This document shows positions 23,706-32,639 of a DNA stretch of 64,000 nt, in pieces; within the stretch, counting starts at the first letter, position 1, and each line of letters opens with the position of its first letter. This stretch comes from CAYJLC01 sp044426345. Its GTDB lineage: Bacteria; Bacillota; Clostridia; Oscillospirales; Butyricicoccaceae. The notes beneath the pieces were generated by a model. That model ran no database searches. It was not told the origin of the DNA and saw only the letters and a list, made by a program, of their open reading frames with translations. A program made the position numbers and the translations under genes. The DNA lies in assembly GCA_044426345.1 (NCBI GenBank), contig JAWXUP010000006.1, forward strand, positions 10,447 to 74,446. Direction: 5' to 3'.

Positions 23706-24344
23706 ATGAAAGCTGCAATATTTGATATGGACGGATTACTTGTAGATTCAGAAACTCTTTATGTTGATGCGTTTAAAGAGGTTTGTGAAATTATGGGAGA
23801 TGTTTACACTGATGAACTGTTTAAAAGTTGCATTGGAACTAATAAAAAAACACAGGCTGAGATACTTAAAAGTCATTTCGGAGATGATTATGATTGCGAA
23901 TATAGTTATGATTTGACACACCAAATTATGGATAGATATTTCAAAGAAGGTCGCTTAGAACTTAAAGAAGGTGCTATCGAAATCTTGGAATTTTTTAAAT
24001 CTAAAGGCTATAAAATGGCAGTGGCATCGTCAAATTCTATCGATAAAATTTTGTATTCTTTGAAAATAACGGGCATAACACACTATTTTGACGAACTTGT
24101 AAGCGGTGATATGGTTGACCACGGAAAACCAGCACCAGATATATTCTTACTCGCAGCTGAAAAACTTGGTACAACTCCGGCAGAAAGCTATGTTTTTGAA
24201 GACTCGTATAATGGGATTCGTGCAGCACACGCTGGAGGATTTTACACGATAATGGTTCCAGATTTGCTAGCACCAAATGATGAAATGCGTGAAAAAAGCA
24301 CGGAAATAATCGAAAGCTTATTAAATTTTTGTAAACTTGCATAA
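23706..24344 (+). CDS. HAD superfamily phosphatase/phosphomutase
   Basis: A 212-aa haloacid-dehalogenase-type hydrolase of the beta-phosphoglucomutase-like subgroup. Motif I FDMDGLLVDSE has both catalytic aspartates; motif II is AVASSNS; motif III lysine and motif IV acids are in GKPAPDIFLLAAEKLG and FEDSYNGIRAA. Residues about 15-85 form the helical cap that sets substrate choice. The substrate is unknown; sugar phosphates are typical. It stands alone ahead of the AbgT gene, which has its own promoter. Confidence 0.85.
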   Translation: MKAAIFDMDGLLVDSETLYVDAFKEVCEIMGDVYTDELFKSCIGTNKKTQAEILKSHFGDDYDCEYSYDLTHQIMDRYFKEGRLELKEGAIEILEFFKSKGYKMAVASSNSIDKILYSLKITGITHYFDELVSGDMVDHGKPAPDIFLLAAEKLGTTPAESYVFEDSYNGIRAAHAGGFYTIMVPDLLAPNDEMREKSTEIIESLLNFCKLA

Positions 24345-24351
24345 AAAATCT

Positions 24352-24380
24352 TTGACTTTAGCCTTCTACTATGTTATAAT
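24352..24380 (+). promoter_or_regulatory. Promoter of the AbgT-family transporter gene
   Basis: TTGACT (24352-24357), 17-bp spacer, TATAAT (24375-24380). A near-consensus sigma-A promoter. Confidence 0.82.
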
Positions 24381-24418
24381 TTTAGTCATTACTGTAGTAA
24401 AAGGAAGGAAAATTTTTT

Positions 24419-25936
24419 ATGCAAAAGAAAAAGTCATCTTGGGTTGACAAGTTTCTGAATGTCGTTGAGACAGTAGGGAACAAGTTGCCACACCCAGCAA
24501 CGCTATTCTTAATTCTAACTCTAATCGTAATGGCGATTTCAGCAATCGGCAGCACTTTAGGTTGGGAAGTGACTTACACTGGACTTGTAGCTGATGGAAG
24601 CGGCTCATATGTTCCAAGTGAAATCACAGTAGGCGTATTATCGCTATTATCTATCGAAGGCCTTAAATATATTTTCGGTAACTTCACAACAAACTTCACA
24701 AGTTTCGCACCATTAGGTACGGTTTTAGTTGCACTTGTAGGTATCGGTATCGCAGAACGTTCTGGTTTAATCTCGATTATTCTTAGAAAAGTTGCAATGA
24801 GCACACCTCCAAGACTTATCACAGCAATGATTGTATTCCTAGGTGTTATGTCAAATGTTGCCTCAGATGCTGGTTATGTTGTATTACCACCACTTGCAGC
24901 ACTTATTTTCTTATCATTCAAAAGACACCCAATTGCAGGTGTAGCAGCAGCTTTCGCCGGAGTTTCTGGTGGTTTCTCTGCAAACTTAATGATAAGCACA
25001 TTAGACCCACTACTAGGTGGTTTCACTCAAGAAGCGGCTCGTATCTTACAACCTGAATATGTTGTAGGTTCTGCTGCAAACTATGTTTTCATGGTAGTTT
25101 CTACATTTGTTATCACAATCGTTGGTACAATCATCACGGAAAAAGTTGTAGAACCACGTTTAGGTTCATATAATGGCGATGCTGTTGTAGTATTCAACGA
25201 AGTGACAAAAGAAGAAAAAATTGCTTTAAGATATGCTGGTTTTGCATTCTTAGGCGTTATCGCATTCGTTGCATCTATGTGGTTCGTTTTAGGACAATCA
25301 CTATTCTTAGGTAGCGCTATCGTTCCTATGATCGTTCTAGTTTTTGCTTTCCCAGGATTAGTTTATGGTAAAGCTATTAAAACTATCGGTTCGGACAACG
25401 ACGTTATGAAAATGGTTGCTGATTCATTCGCTACAATGAGTGGATACTTAGTTCTTGTGTTCTTCGCAGCACAATTTATTGCATTCTTCAACTATTCAAA
25501 ATTAGGTACATTAATCGCAGTTATCGGTGCTGATTTCTTAGCAACGCTTAACGCTCCAGCGGTTGTTTTACTTGTAATATTCATCGTTATCGTTGCATTT
25601 ATCAACCTATTTATGGGTTCGGCATCTGCAAAATGGGCAATTTTAGCTCCTGTTTTCGTTCCAATGCTTATGCAACTTGGAATTTCTCCGGAGGCATCTC
25701 AACTTGCTTACAGAATCGGTGACTCTACAACTAACTTAATTTCACCATTAATGTCATATTTCCCAATGATGGTTGTATTTGTTCAAAAATACGATAAAAA
25801 AGCATCTTTAGGTACGCTTATTTCAACAATGTTACCTTATTCTATTGCTTTCTTAATTTCGTGGACAGCACTTCTTGCAATCTGGGTTGCGTTCAATTTA
25901 CCAATAGGTATTGGCGCTGGTATTTTCTTAGGTTAA
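24419..25936 (+). CDS. abgT: AbgT family transporter
   Basis: A 505-aa transporter with about 12 membrane helices. The AbgT family moves p-aminobenzoyl-glutamate and, in some members, sulfonamides or short peptides. Matching blocks are VETVGNKLPHPATLFLIL near the N-terminus, LGVMSNVASDAGYVVLPPL, GVSGGFSANL, SAKWAILAPVFVPM and DSTTNLISPLMSYFP. AAGGAAGG precedes the ATG. Promoter and terminator show it is monocistronic. Physiological substrate may be a folate breakdown product or dipeptide. Confidence 0.9.
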   Translation: MQKKKSSWVDKFLNVVETVGNKLPHPATLFLILTLIVMAISAIGSTLGWEVTYTGLVADGSGSYVPSEITVGVLSLLSIEGLKYIFGNFTTNFTSFAPLGTVLVALVGIGIAERSGLISIILRKVAMSTPPRLITAMIVFLGVMSNVASDAGYVVLPPLAALIFLSFKRHPIAGVAAAFAGVSGGFSANLMISTLDPLLGGFTQEAARILQPEYVVGSAANYVFMVVSTFVITIVGTIITEKVVEPRLGSYNGDAVVVFNEVTKEEKIALRYAGFAFLGVIAFVASMWFVLGQSLFLGSAIVPMIVLVFAFPGLVYGKAIKTIGSDNDVMKMVADSFATMSGYLVLVFFAAQFIAFFNYSKLGTLIAVIGADFLATLNAPAVVLLVIFIVIVAFINLFMGSASAKWAILAPVFVPMLMQLGISPEASQLAYRIGDSTTNLISPLMSYFPMMVVFVQKYDKKASLGTLISTMLPYSIAFLISWTALLAIWVAFNLPIGIGAGIFLG

Positions 25937-25947
25937 TAACAAAATTT

Positions 25948-25980
25948 AAAGCCTTCGTGATTTGTTTTCACGAAGGCTTT
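25948..25980 (+). terminator. Terminator of abgT (inverted twin of 26305-26337)
   Basis: AAAGCCTTCGTGA pairs with TCACGAAGGCTTT around a TTTGTTT loop. The exact reverse complement, loop included, occurs at 26305-26337. Confidence 0.85.
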
Positions 25981-26304
25981 AGCTTGTAGAAAAACCTATT
26001 TCAAAATAGACTTTTCGACCCAATATACAATTTTTTTATTTTTCTTGGCTACCACTTACAGCTAGTGCTATCTTTTTTCTCGGCAGACGCTCGCCGCTTG
26101 GCTGATACTTTTGCACGTGCAAAAGTATCCAAAAAACGAAAACACAGCTTGTTTTATCAGCGAGATAGAGCCTTACCGCTGCGTAAATAATTTTTCTCTG
26201 AAAAATTTTTACTTTGCTAGCTTGTGCTTTAAAGTTTTATTTTAAGGCTAAGGTAAGTTTTGAGTTTGTGCAATTTTTTTTAGCTTGTCACTTTTTAGAT
26301 AAGC
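25981..26304. repeat. Non-coding segment between inverted twin terminators, with a 26-bp perfect palindrome
   Basis: No gene is supported here. The segment contains a perfect 26-bp palindrome at 26104-26129 (half-site GATACTTTTGCAC), several AGCTTGT copies (about 25982, 26146, 26219 and 26283) and a GC-rich stretch CGGCAGACGCTCGCCG. With the identical inverted hairpins at both ends it looks like a small repeated or invertible element. An annotated-looking ORF at 26214-26471 overlaps argF and is rejected. Confidence 0.5.
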
Positions 26305-26337
26305 AAAGCCTTCGTGAAAACAAATCACGAAGGCTTT
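26305..26337 (-). terminator. Terminator of the arg operon (inverted twin of 25948-25980)
   Basis: The same hairpin as at 25948-25980 in the opposite orientation. It lies 17 bases past the argF stop and serves the minus-strand arg operon; the plus-strand side also carries a T run. Confidence 0.8.
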
Positions 26338-26353
26338 TTTATTTGGCTATTTT

Positions 26354-27265
26354 TTATTTCATCAATAAGTACATAACAGCTTTTTGCGCATGTAAACGGT
26401 TTTCTGCTTCGTCGAAAATTTCATCAGCGTGTTCTTCAAAAACTTTGCCAGTGATTTCTTCTTCACGGTGAGCAGGTAAGCAGTGTTGAACCATACAGTC
26501 CGGTTTTGCAAGAGCCATAAGTTCATCGTTGATTTGGTAGCCAACGAATGCTTTTGCACGAATTGCAGCCTCGTCTTCTTGTCCCATAGATGCCCAAACG
26601 TCTGTAATGATAACGTCAGCATTAACGGCAGCAGCTTTAGGATCACGGTGTAAACTGAACACGAAACTATCATCGCTTTTAGCAAAATCAAGAACTTTTT
26701 GGTCTGGGTCATATCCTTCAGGACAAGCAACCGATACTTCCATACCAGTTTTTAAACCACCAACAATAAGTGAGTTTGCCATATTATTACCATCACCAAT
26801 GTAGCACATTTTTAGTCCTTCAAGAACTGATTTGTGTTCGCGAATTGTCATTAAATCAGCAAGTACTTGGCAAGGATGAGAGAAGTCAGTTAATGCGTTT
26901 ATAACAGGAATTGTAGAATATTCTGCAAGTTTTTCAACAAGTTCTTGGTCGAATGTTCTAATCATAATACCGTGGTTGTAACGAGAAAGAACGCGAGCTG
27001 TATCCTCGATTGGTTCGCCTCTACCAATTTGGCTTGAACTACTTGGTAAAAATAGAGCGTGGCCACCAAGTTCAAACATACCAGTTTCAAATGAAACACG
27101 AGTACGAGTAGAACTTTTTTCGAAAATCATAGCAAGAGATTTGCCTTTTAGATGTTCGTGAGGTATGCCCATTTTTTGATTGTTTTTCAATTCGTCAGCT
27201 GTATTTAAAATTTTAGTGATGTCTTCAGTGCTTAAATCAAGCATAGACAAAAGGTCTTTTTTCAT
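26354..27265 (-). CDS. argF: Ornithine carbamoyltransferase
   Basis: A 303-aa transcarbamoylase that makes citrulline from ornithine and carbamoyl phosphate. Carbamoyl-phosphate motif SSTRTRVSFE, ornithine-binding WASMGQ and the HCLPAHR loop are all present. Start at 27265 follows GGAGAA; a longer frame to 27286 overlaps argH without an RBS. It is the last gene of the arginine operon, 1 bp after the argH stop. Confidence 0.96.
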   Translation of the reverse strand: MKKDLLSMLDLSTEDITKILNTADELKNNQKMGIPHEHLKGKSLAMIFEKSSTRTRVSFETGMFELGGHALFLPSSSSQIGRGEPIEDTARVLSRYNHGIMIRTFDQELVEKLAEYSTIPVINALTDFSHPCQVLADLMTIREHKSVLEGLKMCYIGDGNNMANSLIVGGLKTGMEVSVACPEGYDPDQKVLDFAKSDDSFVFSLHRDPKAAAVNADVIITDVWASMGQEDEAAIRAKAFVGYQINDELMALAKPDCMVQHCLPAHREEEITGKVFEEHADEIFDEAENRLHAQKAVMYLLMK

Positions 27266-27266
27266 A

Positions 27267-28649
27267 CTATTCTCCTCTTTCTTCAATAAATTTCGCGATG
27301 TTAGCTATTTGGATTTCAACTGCATTTGTTGATGGTCCACCATAAACTTTACGTTCGTTTACGCAAGTTTTAAGGTCGATTGCTTGATAAACATCTGCAT
27401 CGAAAATCGGTGATAATTCTTTATATTCTTCTAAAGTTAGCGTATCTAAAGTTTTATTTTTTGCAATACAAGTCGAAACTAGCGAGCCTACTATCATATA
27501 AGCTTCACGGAACGGCAAGCCTTTTTTTACCATATAATCAGCACAGTCTGTAGCGTTGATAAAACCACCAGCAGCAGCTTTTACCATATCAGCAGGGCGA
27601 ACTATGCAAGTATCAAGCATCGACGTGAAAACTGGAACGCAAAGTTTTACAGTATCCATAGCGTCAAAAAGAGCCTCTTTATCTTCTTGCATATCTTTGT
27701 TATACGCAAGAGGCAAGCCTTTCATCATAGTTAAAAACGTGATTAGAGAGCCATAAACACGACCTGTTTTACCACGAACAAGCTCTGCAACATCAGGATT
27801 TTTCTTTTGTGGCATAATTGATGAACCAGTAGAATATGCATCATCTAAGTCGATGAATTTAAATTCGCTTGAGCACCAAAGTATGATTTCTTCAGAAAAT
27901 CTTGACAAGTGCATCATCAAAATTGAAAAATCAGAAAGCAGTTCGATAGCGTAGTCACGGTCTGAAACAGAGTCTAGCGAGTTATCTGTTGGTTTTGAGA
28001 AACCTAGTGCTGTCGCTGTCGCAAAACGGTCTAGTGGGTGAGTTGTAGTAGCTAATGCACCAGCACCAAGAGGACACTCGTCAAGTCTTTCTAAACAGTC
28101 TTCCAAGCGAGTGATGTCACGTTTGAACATATTTGCGTACGCCATCATATAATGCCCAAAAGTTACTGGTTGAGCACGTTGTAAATGCGTATAAGCTGGC
28201 ATAATTGTATCGATATGTTGCTCAGCTTTGTTTACTAGCACGCGTAAAAGTTCTAATAAATCTGCGATAAAAGCTGGAATTTCTTCTTTAACATAAAGCT
28301 TAGTATCAAGTGCAACTTGGTCATTTCTACTTCTACCAGTGTGCAGACGTTTGCCTGCATCACCGATATTATTAGTTAAAATAGACTCGATATTCATATG
28401 TATATCTTCTTGGTCTAGTGAAAATTCGATTTTTCCGTCTTCGATTTCTTGTAAAATTACATTCAAACCGTCAACGATTTTTATAACGTCATCTTGTGAG
28501 ATTATGCCTTGATTACCAAGCATCGTAGCGTGAGCAATAGAGCCCTTGATATCTTGGTGATAAAGTCTTGCATCAAATCTAATTGACGAGTTAAAATCGT
28601 TTACAAGCGAATCTGTTTCTTTTTGAAATCTTCCTGCCCATAATTTCAT
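27267..28649 (-). CDS. argH: Argininosuccinate lyase
   Basis: A 460-aa lyase that splits argininosuccinate into arginine and fumarate. The fumarase/ASL signature GSSIMPQKKNPD is present, as are KLWAGRF at the N-terminus, HTGRSRNDQVA and the TTHPLDR region. Length is normal. It follows argG by 10 bp and precedes argF, in a single minus-strand operon. Confidence 0.97.
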   Translation of the reverse strand: MKLWAGRFQKETDSLVNDFNSSIRFDARLYHQDIKGSIAHATMLGNQGIISQDDVIKIVDGLNVILQEIEDGKIEFSLDQEDIHMNIESILTNNIGDAGKRLHTGRSRNDQVALDTKLYVKEEIPAFIADLLELLRVLVNKAEQHIDTIMPAYTHLQRAQPVTFGHYMMAYANMFKRDITRLEDCLERLDECPLGAGALATTTHPLDRFATATALGFSKPTDNSLDSVSDRDYAIELLSDFSILMMHLSRFSEEIILWCSSEFKFIDLDDAYSTGSSIMPQKKNPDVAELVRGKTGRVYGSLITFLTMMKGLPLAYNKDMQEDKEALFDAMDTVKLCVPVFTSMLDTCIVRPADMVKAAAGGFINATDCADYMVKKGLPFREAYMIVGSLVSTCIAKNKTLDTLTLEEYKELSPIFDADVYQAIDLKTCVNERKVYGGPSTNAVEIQIANIAKFIEERGE

Positions 28650-28659
28650 ACAAATTCTC

Positions 28660-29880
28660 CTATTTTTTAAGTTTGCCTTGGTCTAGCATAGCTTGAACTT
28701 TGATTGGTAAACCAAATAGATTGATAAATCCTTCAGAATCAGCTTGGTTGTAGTCGCTTTCTTCGAAAGTAGCGATATCTTCTGAGTATAATGAGAAAGG
28801 AGAAGTGATAGACGCTGTAATCATATTTCCTTTGTAAAGTTTAAGTTTAACAGTACCTGTAACATTTTTTTGTGTGCTTGTAACGAAAGCTGATAAAGCC
28901 TCACGTAAAGGAGTGTACCATTGACCGTTGTAAACAAGTTCGCCGAAAGTGATAGCAAGTTTTGCTTTTTCGTGAGAAGTCATTTTGTCAAGAGTGATGC
29001 TTTCAAGTAAGCTATGTGCTTTGTATAAAATAGTACCACCTGGAGTTTCGTAAACGCCACGGCATTTCATACCAACAAGACGGTTTTCAACGATATCAAG
29101 TAAACCGATACCATTTGCACCACCGATTTCATTTAGAGCGTAAATGATGTCGATAGCTTTCATTTTTTTGCCATCAAGAGATACTGGAACACCTTTTTCG
29201 AAGTCTAAAGTGATGTAAGTTGGAACATCTGGTGCGTTAATTGGAGAAACGCCCATTTCAAGGAAACCTTCTTTTTCGTAAGTTGGTTCGTTTGCAGTGT
29301 CTTCAAGGTCTAAACCTTCGTGGCTTAAATGCCATAGGTTTTTATCTTTAGAGTAGTTAGTTTCACGATTGATTTTTAGTGGAATGTTGTGAGATTCAGC
29401 GTATTCGATTTCTTCTTCACGAGATTTAATATCCCAAGTTCTCCAAGGAGCGATGATTTTCATTTCTGGAGCGAAAGCTTTGATAGCAAGTTCGAAACGT
29501 ACTTGGTCGTTACCTTTACCAGTACAACCGTGACAAATTGCATCAGCACCTTCAGCAAGAGCGATTTCAACGATACGTTTTGCAATGATAGGACGAGCGA
29601 AAGATGTACCTAAAAGGTAGTCTTCATAAGTAGCACCAGCTTGCATAGTTGGGATAATATATTCATCTACAAATTCTTCTTTTAAATCAGCAACGTAAAG
29701 TTTTGAAGCACCAGTAGCTTTTGCTTTTTCTTCTAAACCGTCAAGTTCAGTGCCTTGACCAACGTCACCAGAAACAGCGATAACTTCACAGTTGTTGTAA
29801 TTTTCTTTAAGCCAAGGGATAATGATTGATGTGTCTAAACCACCTGAATAGGCTAAAACAACTTTTTTAACTTCTGACAT
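28660..29880 (-). CDS. argG: Argininosuccinate synthase
   Basis: A 406-aa ATP-dependent ligase joining citrulline and aspartate. The PP-loop is AYSGGLDTSIIIPWL at residues about 10-24; GCTGKGNDQVRFE and SPINAPDVPTYI are also typical. Good AAGGAGA RBS. It is separated from argD by a 322-bp repeat-filled gap. Confidence 0.97.
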   Translation of the reverse strand: MSEVKKVVLAYSGGLDTSIIIPWLKENYNNCEVIAVSGDVGQGTELDGLEEKAKATGASKLYVADLKEEFVDEYIIPTMQAGATYEDYLLGTSFARPIIAKRIVEIALAEGADAICHGCTGKGNDQVRFELAIKAFAPEMKIIAPWRTWDIKSREEEIEYAESHNIPLKINRETNYSKDKNLWHLSHEGLDLEDTANEPTYEKEGFLEMGVSPINAPDVPTYITLDFEKGVPVSLDGKKMKAIDIIYALNEIGGANGIGLLDIVENRLVGMKCRGVYETPGGTILYKAHSLLESITLDKMTSHEKAKLAITFGELVYNGQWYTPLREALSAFVTSTQKNVTGTVKLKLYKGNMITASITSPFSLYSEDIATFEESDYNQADSEGFINLFGLPIKVQAMLDQGKLKK

Positions 29881-29914
29881 AATAATTTCTCCTTCAATAT
29901 TTATTATATATTTT

Positions 29915-30192
29915 GTAGGGGCGAACTGTGTTCGTCCGTAATATTGGGTGTATTTATTTGATTATTTGCACTGCGAAAACTCCCTCCGTAAAAATCAAAG
30001 ATTTTGCCACCTCCCTCGAAGAGGGAGGCTTTTTCCATTGGCTCTTGTGTCGTAAAGTTTGCCTATGTATTCTTGAACGACTCGAAGATGGAGGTTTTTT
30101 ACCTTGGCTCCCTCTTCGAGGGAGCTGTCACTGCAGTGCCTGAGGGAGTTCGCTTTGCATTATTCCTTGCACGGACGAACGAAGTTCGCCCC
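29915..30192. repeat. Composite intergenic repeat between argG and argD
   Basis: The outer ends are near inverted repeats: GTAGGGGCGAACTGTGTTCG on the left (from 29915) and CGGACGAACGAAGTTCGCCC on the right (30172-30191). Inside is a second repeat with CTCCCTCCGT, a small AAATC...GATTTTG hairpin, CCTCCCTCGAAGAGGGAGG and GGCTCCCTCTTCGAGGGAGC. The inner part is related to the copies at 31388-31493 and 32518-32621 in opposite orientation, with a duplication of its middle. It is non-coding; such dispersed repeats are common in Clostridia. Confidence 0.75.
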
Positions 30193-30202
30193 GACATTGA
30201 TT

Positions 30203-31360
30203 TTATTTATTTAAAACGCTTGCTAAAATTTCAAGTCCAGCATCGATTTCAGCGTAGCTAATATTTAGAGGTGGAAGTAAACGAACTTTGTCTTTTGCAG
30301 AAAGAACGATTAAACCGTTTGCTAAACATTCGCCTAAAATAGCACCAACTTCTTTAGTTTTAGGTTTGATACCTATCATCATTCCCAAACCAGTAACGCT
30401 TTCAACTTCTTCGATTGCTTCAAGTTTTGCTCTGAAATATTCACCTTTTTTTGTGATTTCAGCTAAATCTAAGCTTTCAAGAACAACTTTTGCACCAGCA
30501 CATACAACAGGATTTCCACCGAAAGTAGTACCGTGGTCTGAATATTTAAATACGTCTTTTGTAGATTCAGCAAGTAAAAATGCACCTATTGGAAGTCCAC
30601 CACCTAAGCCTTTTGCAAGAGTTACAACGTCTGGTTTGATGCCAAATTGTTCGTGAGCAAGCATTGTACCAGTTCTGCCGATACCAGTTTGAACTTCGTC
30701 TACGATGAACAAGATATCGTTTGCTTTACAGTAGTCATAAACAGCGTTTACGTAGTCTTTGCTTAGAGCGATAACACCACCTTCGCCTTGAACAACTTCA
30801 ACCATAACTGCACAAAAACCACCAACTTTTAGCATTTCGATTGTTGCATCAGCATCGTGAGCTGGAGCGTAGTCGAAACCTTCAGTGAAAGGGAAGAAGT
30901 AGTTGTGGAAATATTCTTGACCAGTTGCTTTCAACGTTGTGATAGTTCTACCGTGGAAAGAATTTTGAAGAGATAGAACTTTGTAACGACCTTCGCCATA
31001 TTTTTCGAAGCTATATTTTCTTGCGATTTTGATAGCGCCTTCGTTTGCTTCGGCACCAGAGTTTCCGAAAAATACTTTTTCAAAACCAGTCATAGTGCAA
31101 AGTTTTTCAGCTAGTTCAATGCAAGGAGTTGTGTAGTATAAATTTGAGATGTGTTGCATTTTTTGTGCTTGATCTGCAACAGCTTTTGCCCAATTAGGGT
31201 CGCTAAAACCAAGAGAGTTAACGCCGATACCACTAGTAAAATCGATGTATTTTTTACCATCGATATCAGTTGCAGTTGATGAAGTACCTTCTACAAGCAC
31301 AACGTCAGCACGTTTATATGTATTTGCGATATATTTTTGATCGAGTTCTATATAATTCAT
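30203..31360 (-). CDS. argD: Acetylornithine aminotransferase
   Basis: A 385-aa class-III PLP aminotransferase that forms N-acetylornithine. Signatures: DFTSGIGVNSLG, FFGNSGAEANEGAIKIAR, SFHGRT, FIVDEVQTGIGRTG and the PLP lysine in LAKGLGGGLPIGA. RBS AAGGAGA. Flanked on both sides by intergenic repeats, but the operon order argB-argD-argG is kept. Confidence 0.95.
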   Translation of the reverse strand: MNYIELDQKYIANTYKRADVVLVEGTSSTATDIDGKKYIDFTSGIGVNSLGFSDPNWAKAVADQAQKMQHISNLYYTTPCIELAEKLCTMTGFEKVFFGNSGAEANEGAIKIARKYSFEKYGEGRYKVLSLQNSFHGRTITTLKATGQEYFHNYFFPFTEGFDYAPAHDADATIEMLKVGGFCAVMVEVVQGEGGVIALSKDYVNAVYDYCKANDILFIVDEVQTGIGRTGTMLAHEQFGIKPDVVTLAKGLGGGLPIGAFLLAESTKDVFKYSDHGTTFGGNPVVCAGAKVVLESLDLAEITKKGEYFRAKLEAIEEVESVTGLGMMIGIKPKTKEVGAILGECLANGLIVLSAKDKVRLLPPLNISYAEIDAGLEILASVLNK

Positions 31361-31387
31361 TTTATTCTCCTTAAATTTTATTTTGGG

Positions 31388-31493
31388 AAAGCTCCCTCAG
31401 TCATTGCGATGACAGCTCCCTCTGAGAAGGAGCCAAGAAAAGCCTCCCTCCTCGAGGGAGGTGGCAAAATCCTAAGATTTTGACGGAGGGAGC
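31388..31493. repeat. Dispersed intergenic repeat between argB and argD
   Basis: Starts GCTCCCTCAGTCATTGCGAT and ends TTGACGGAGGGAGC, so its ends are inverted repeats. Internal hairpins are CTCCCTC...GAAGGAG, GCCTCCCTCCTCGAGGGAGG and AAAATCCTAAGATTTTG. A second, unrelated short motif GTAGGGCAGGGGCTTGCTCC follows at about 31532-31556. About 106 bp; reverse-orientation relative of the inner part of 29915-30192. Confidence 0.75.
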
Positions 31494-31595
31494 TAAAATT
31501 CGCACGATTTTATATTTAACATTAAAACAAATGTAGGGCAGGGGCTTGCTCCTGCCGTTATATTCGTTGCACAGATTTATTTTACTAAACGTTAA

Positions 31596-32468
31596 TTAAT
31601 AACAAAACAGAGTACCAATACCTTGATTAGTAAGAAGTTCTATCAAAATTGAATGAGCAATACGTCCATCAATGATACACGAACTTTTCACACCACGTTT
31701 AATAGCATCAACGCAACATTCAACTTTTGGAATCATACCACCTGCAAGAACTCCTTCTTTCATAAGTTTAGGAACTTCGTTTAGGTGGATTTCTGGAATT
31801 AGCGTACTGTCGTCGTCTTTATCTTTTAAAACTCCAGCGATATCGGTCATTAGAATAAAGTTTACAGCACCGAGTGATGATGCGATTTTTGAGGCTGCAA
31901 TATCAGCGTTTATGTTATAAACATTTGAATTTTCGTCCATTGCAACTGATGAAATAACTGGGATATAACCGTTATCCAGAGCAACTTTGATAGCGTCTGG
32001 GTTAACTTCGGTAACTTCGCCAACTAAACCTAAATCATAGTCATCGAATTTTTTTGCTTTAATCATACCACCGTCAGTTCCACAAAATCCCATCGCTTTA
32101 CCACCACTGTTTTGCAATAGTGCAACCAAGTCTTTATTAACCTTGCCACAAAGCACCATTTGAACAATATCCATAGTTTCTTCGTCGGTATATCGCAGAC
32201 CATTTACGAATTTTGCTTCCTTGCCAACTTTGTTTAGCATATTGTTGATTTCAGGTCCACCACCGTGAACCAATACAACTTTAATTCCGACTAAACGTAG
32301 CATAACAAGGTCACGCATAACTGCTAATTTTAGTTTATCGTCTATCATAGCATTTCCACCGTATTTTATAACGACGATTTTGTTATGATATTTTTGTATA
32401 TAAGGTAGCGCGTCAATCAAAATCTGCGAACGGATATGATTTTCAACGCTTATGAGTTCTTCAAACAT
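31596..32468 (-). CDS. argB: N-acetylglutamate kinase
   Basis: A 290-aa amino-acid kinase that phosphorylates N-acetylglutamate, the committed and usually arginine-inhibited step of the cyclic pathway. Motifs: VIKYGGNAM, VLVHGGGPEINNML, GFCGTDGG, YNINADIAAS and ILMTDIAGVL. It lies between argJ and argD. RBS is weak (AGAAGG). Confidence 0.96.
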   Translation of the reverse strand: MFEELISVENHIRSQILIDALPYIQKYHNKIVVIKYGGNAMIDDKLKLAVMRDLVMLRLVGIKVVLVHGGGPEINNMLNKVGKEAKFVNGLRYTDEETMDIVQMVLCGKVNKDLVALLQNSGGKAMGFCGTDGGMIKAKKFDDYDLGLVGEVTEVNPDAIKVALDNGYIPVISSVAMDENSNVYNINADIAASKIASSLGAVNFILMTDIAGVLKDKDDDSTLIPEIHLNEVPKLMKEGVLAGGMIPKVECCVDAIKRGVKSSCIIDGRIAHSILIELLTNQGIGTLFCY

Positions 32469-32517
32469 TTTATTAAAACCTTCTTTATAAATTTAATTTA
32501 TGTGGTTTGTGCGTAAA

Positions 32518-32621
32518 TCTCCCTCAGTCACTGTGGTGACAGTTTCCTCGATAGAGAGCCAAGGAAAGCCTATCTTCTTGAGGGTAGTAGCAAAATCAAA
32601 AGATTTTGACGGAGTGAGCTT
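32518..32621. repeat. Dispersed intergenic repeat between argJ and argB (diverged copy)
   Basis: Same orientation and layout as 31388-31493: CTCCCTCAGTCACTGTGGTG at the start, AAAATCAAAAGATTTTGACG near the end. It is more diverged, with broken internal CTCCCTC stems, so probably older. Confidence 0.7.
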
Positions 32622-32639
32622 GCCAATTATGTTTAACTA

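Noticed and set aside
26214..26471. 85-aa ORF between abgT and argF
   Set aside because: Overlaps argF on the opposite strand, contains the arg terminator, and has no ribosome site.
29928..30261. Small ORFs in the argG/argD gap
   Set aside because: They are translations of the intergenic repeat, including its hairpins, and run into argD antisense.
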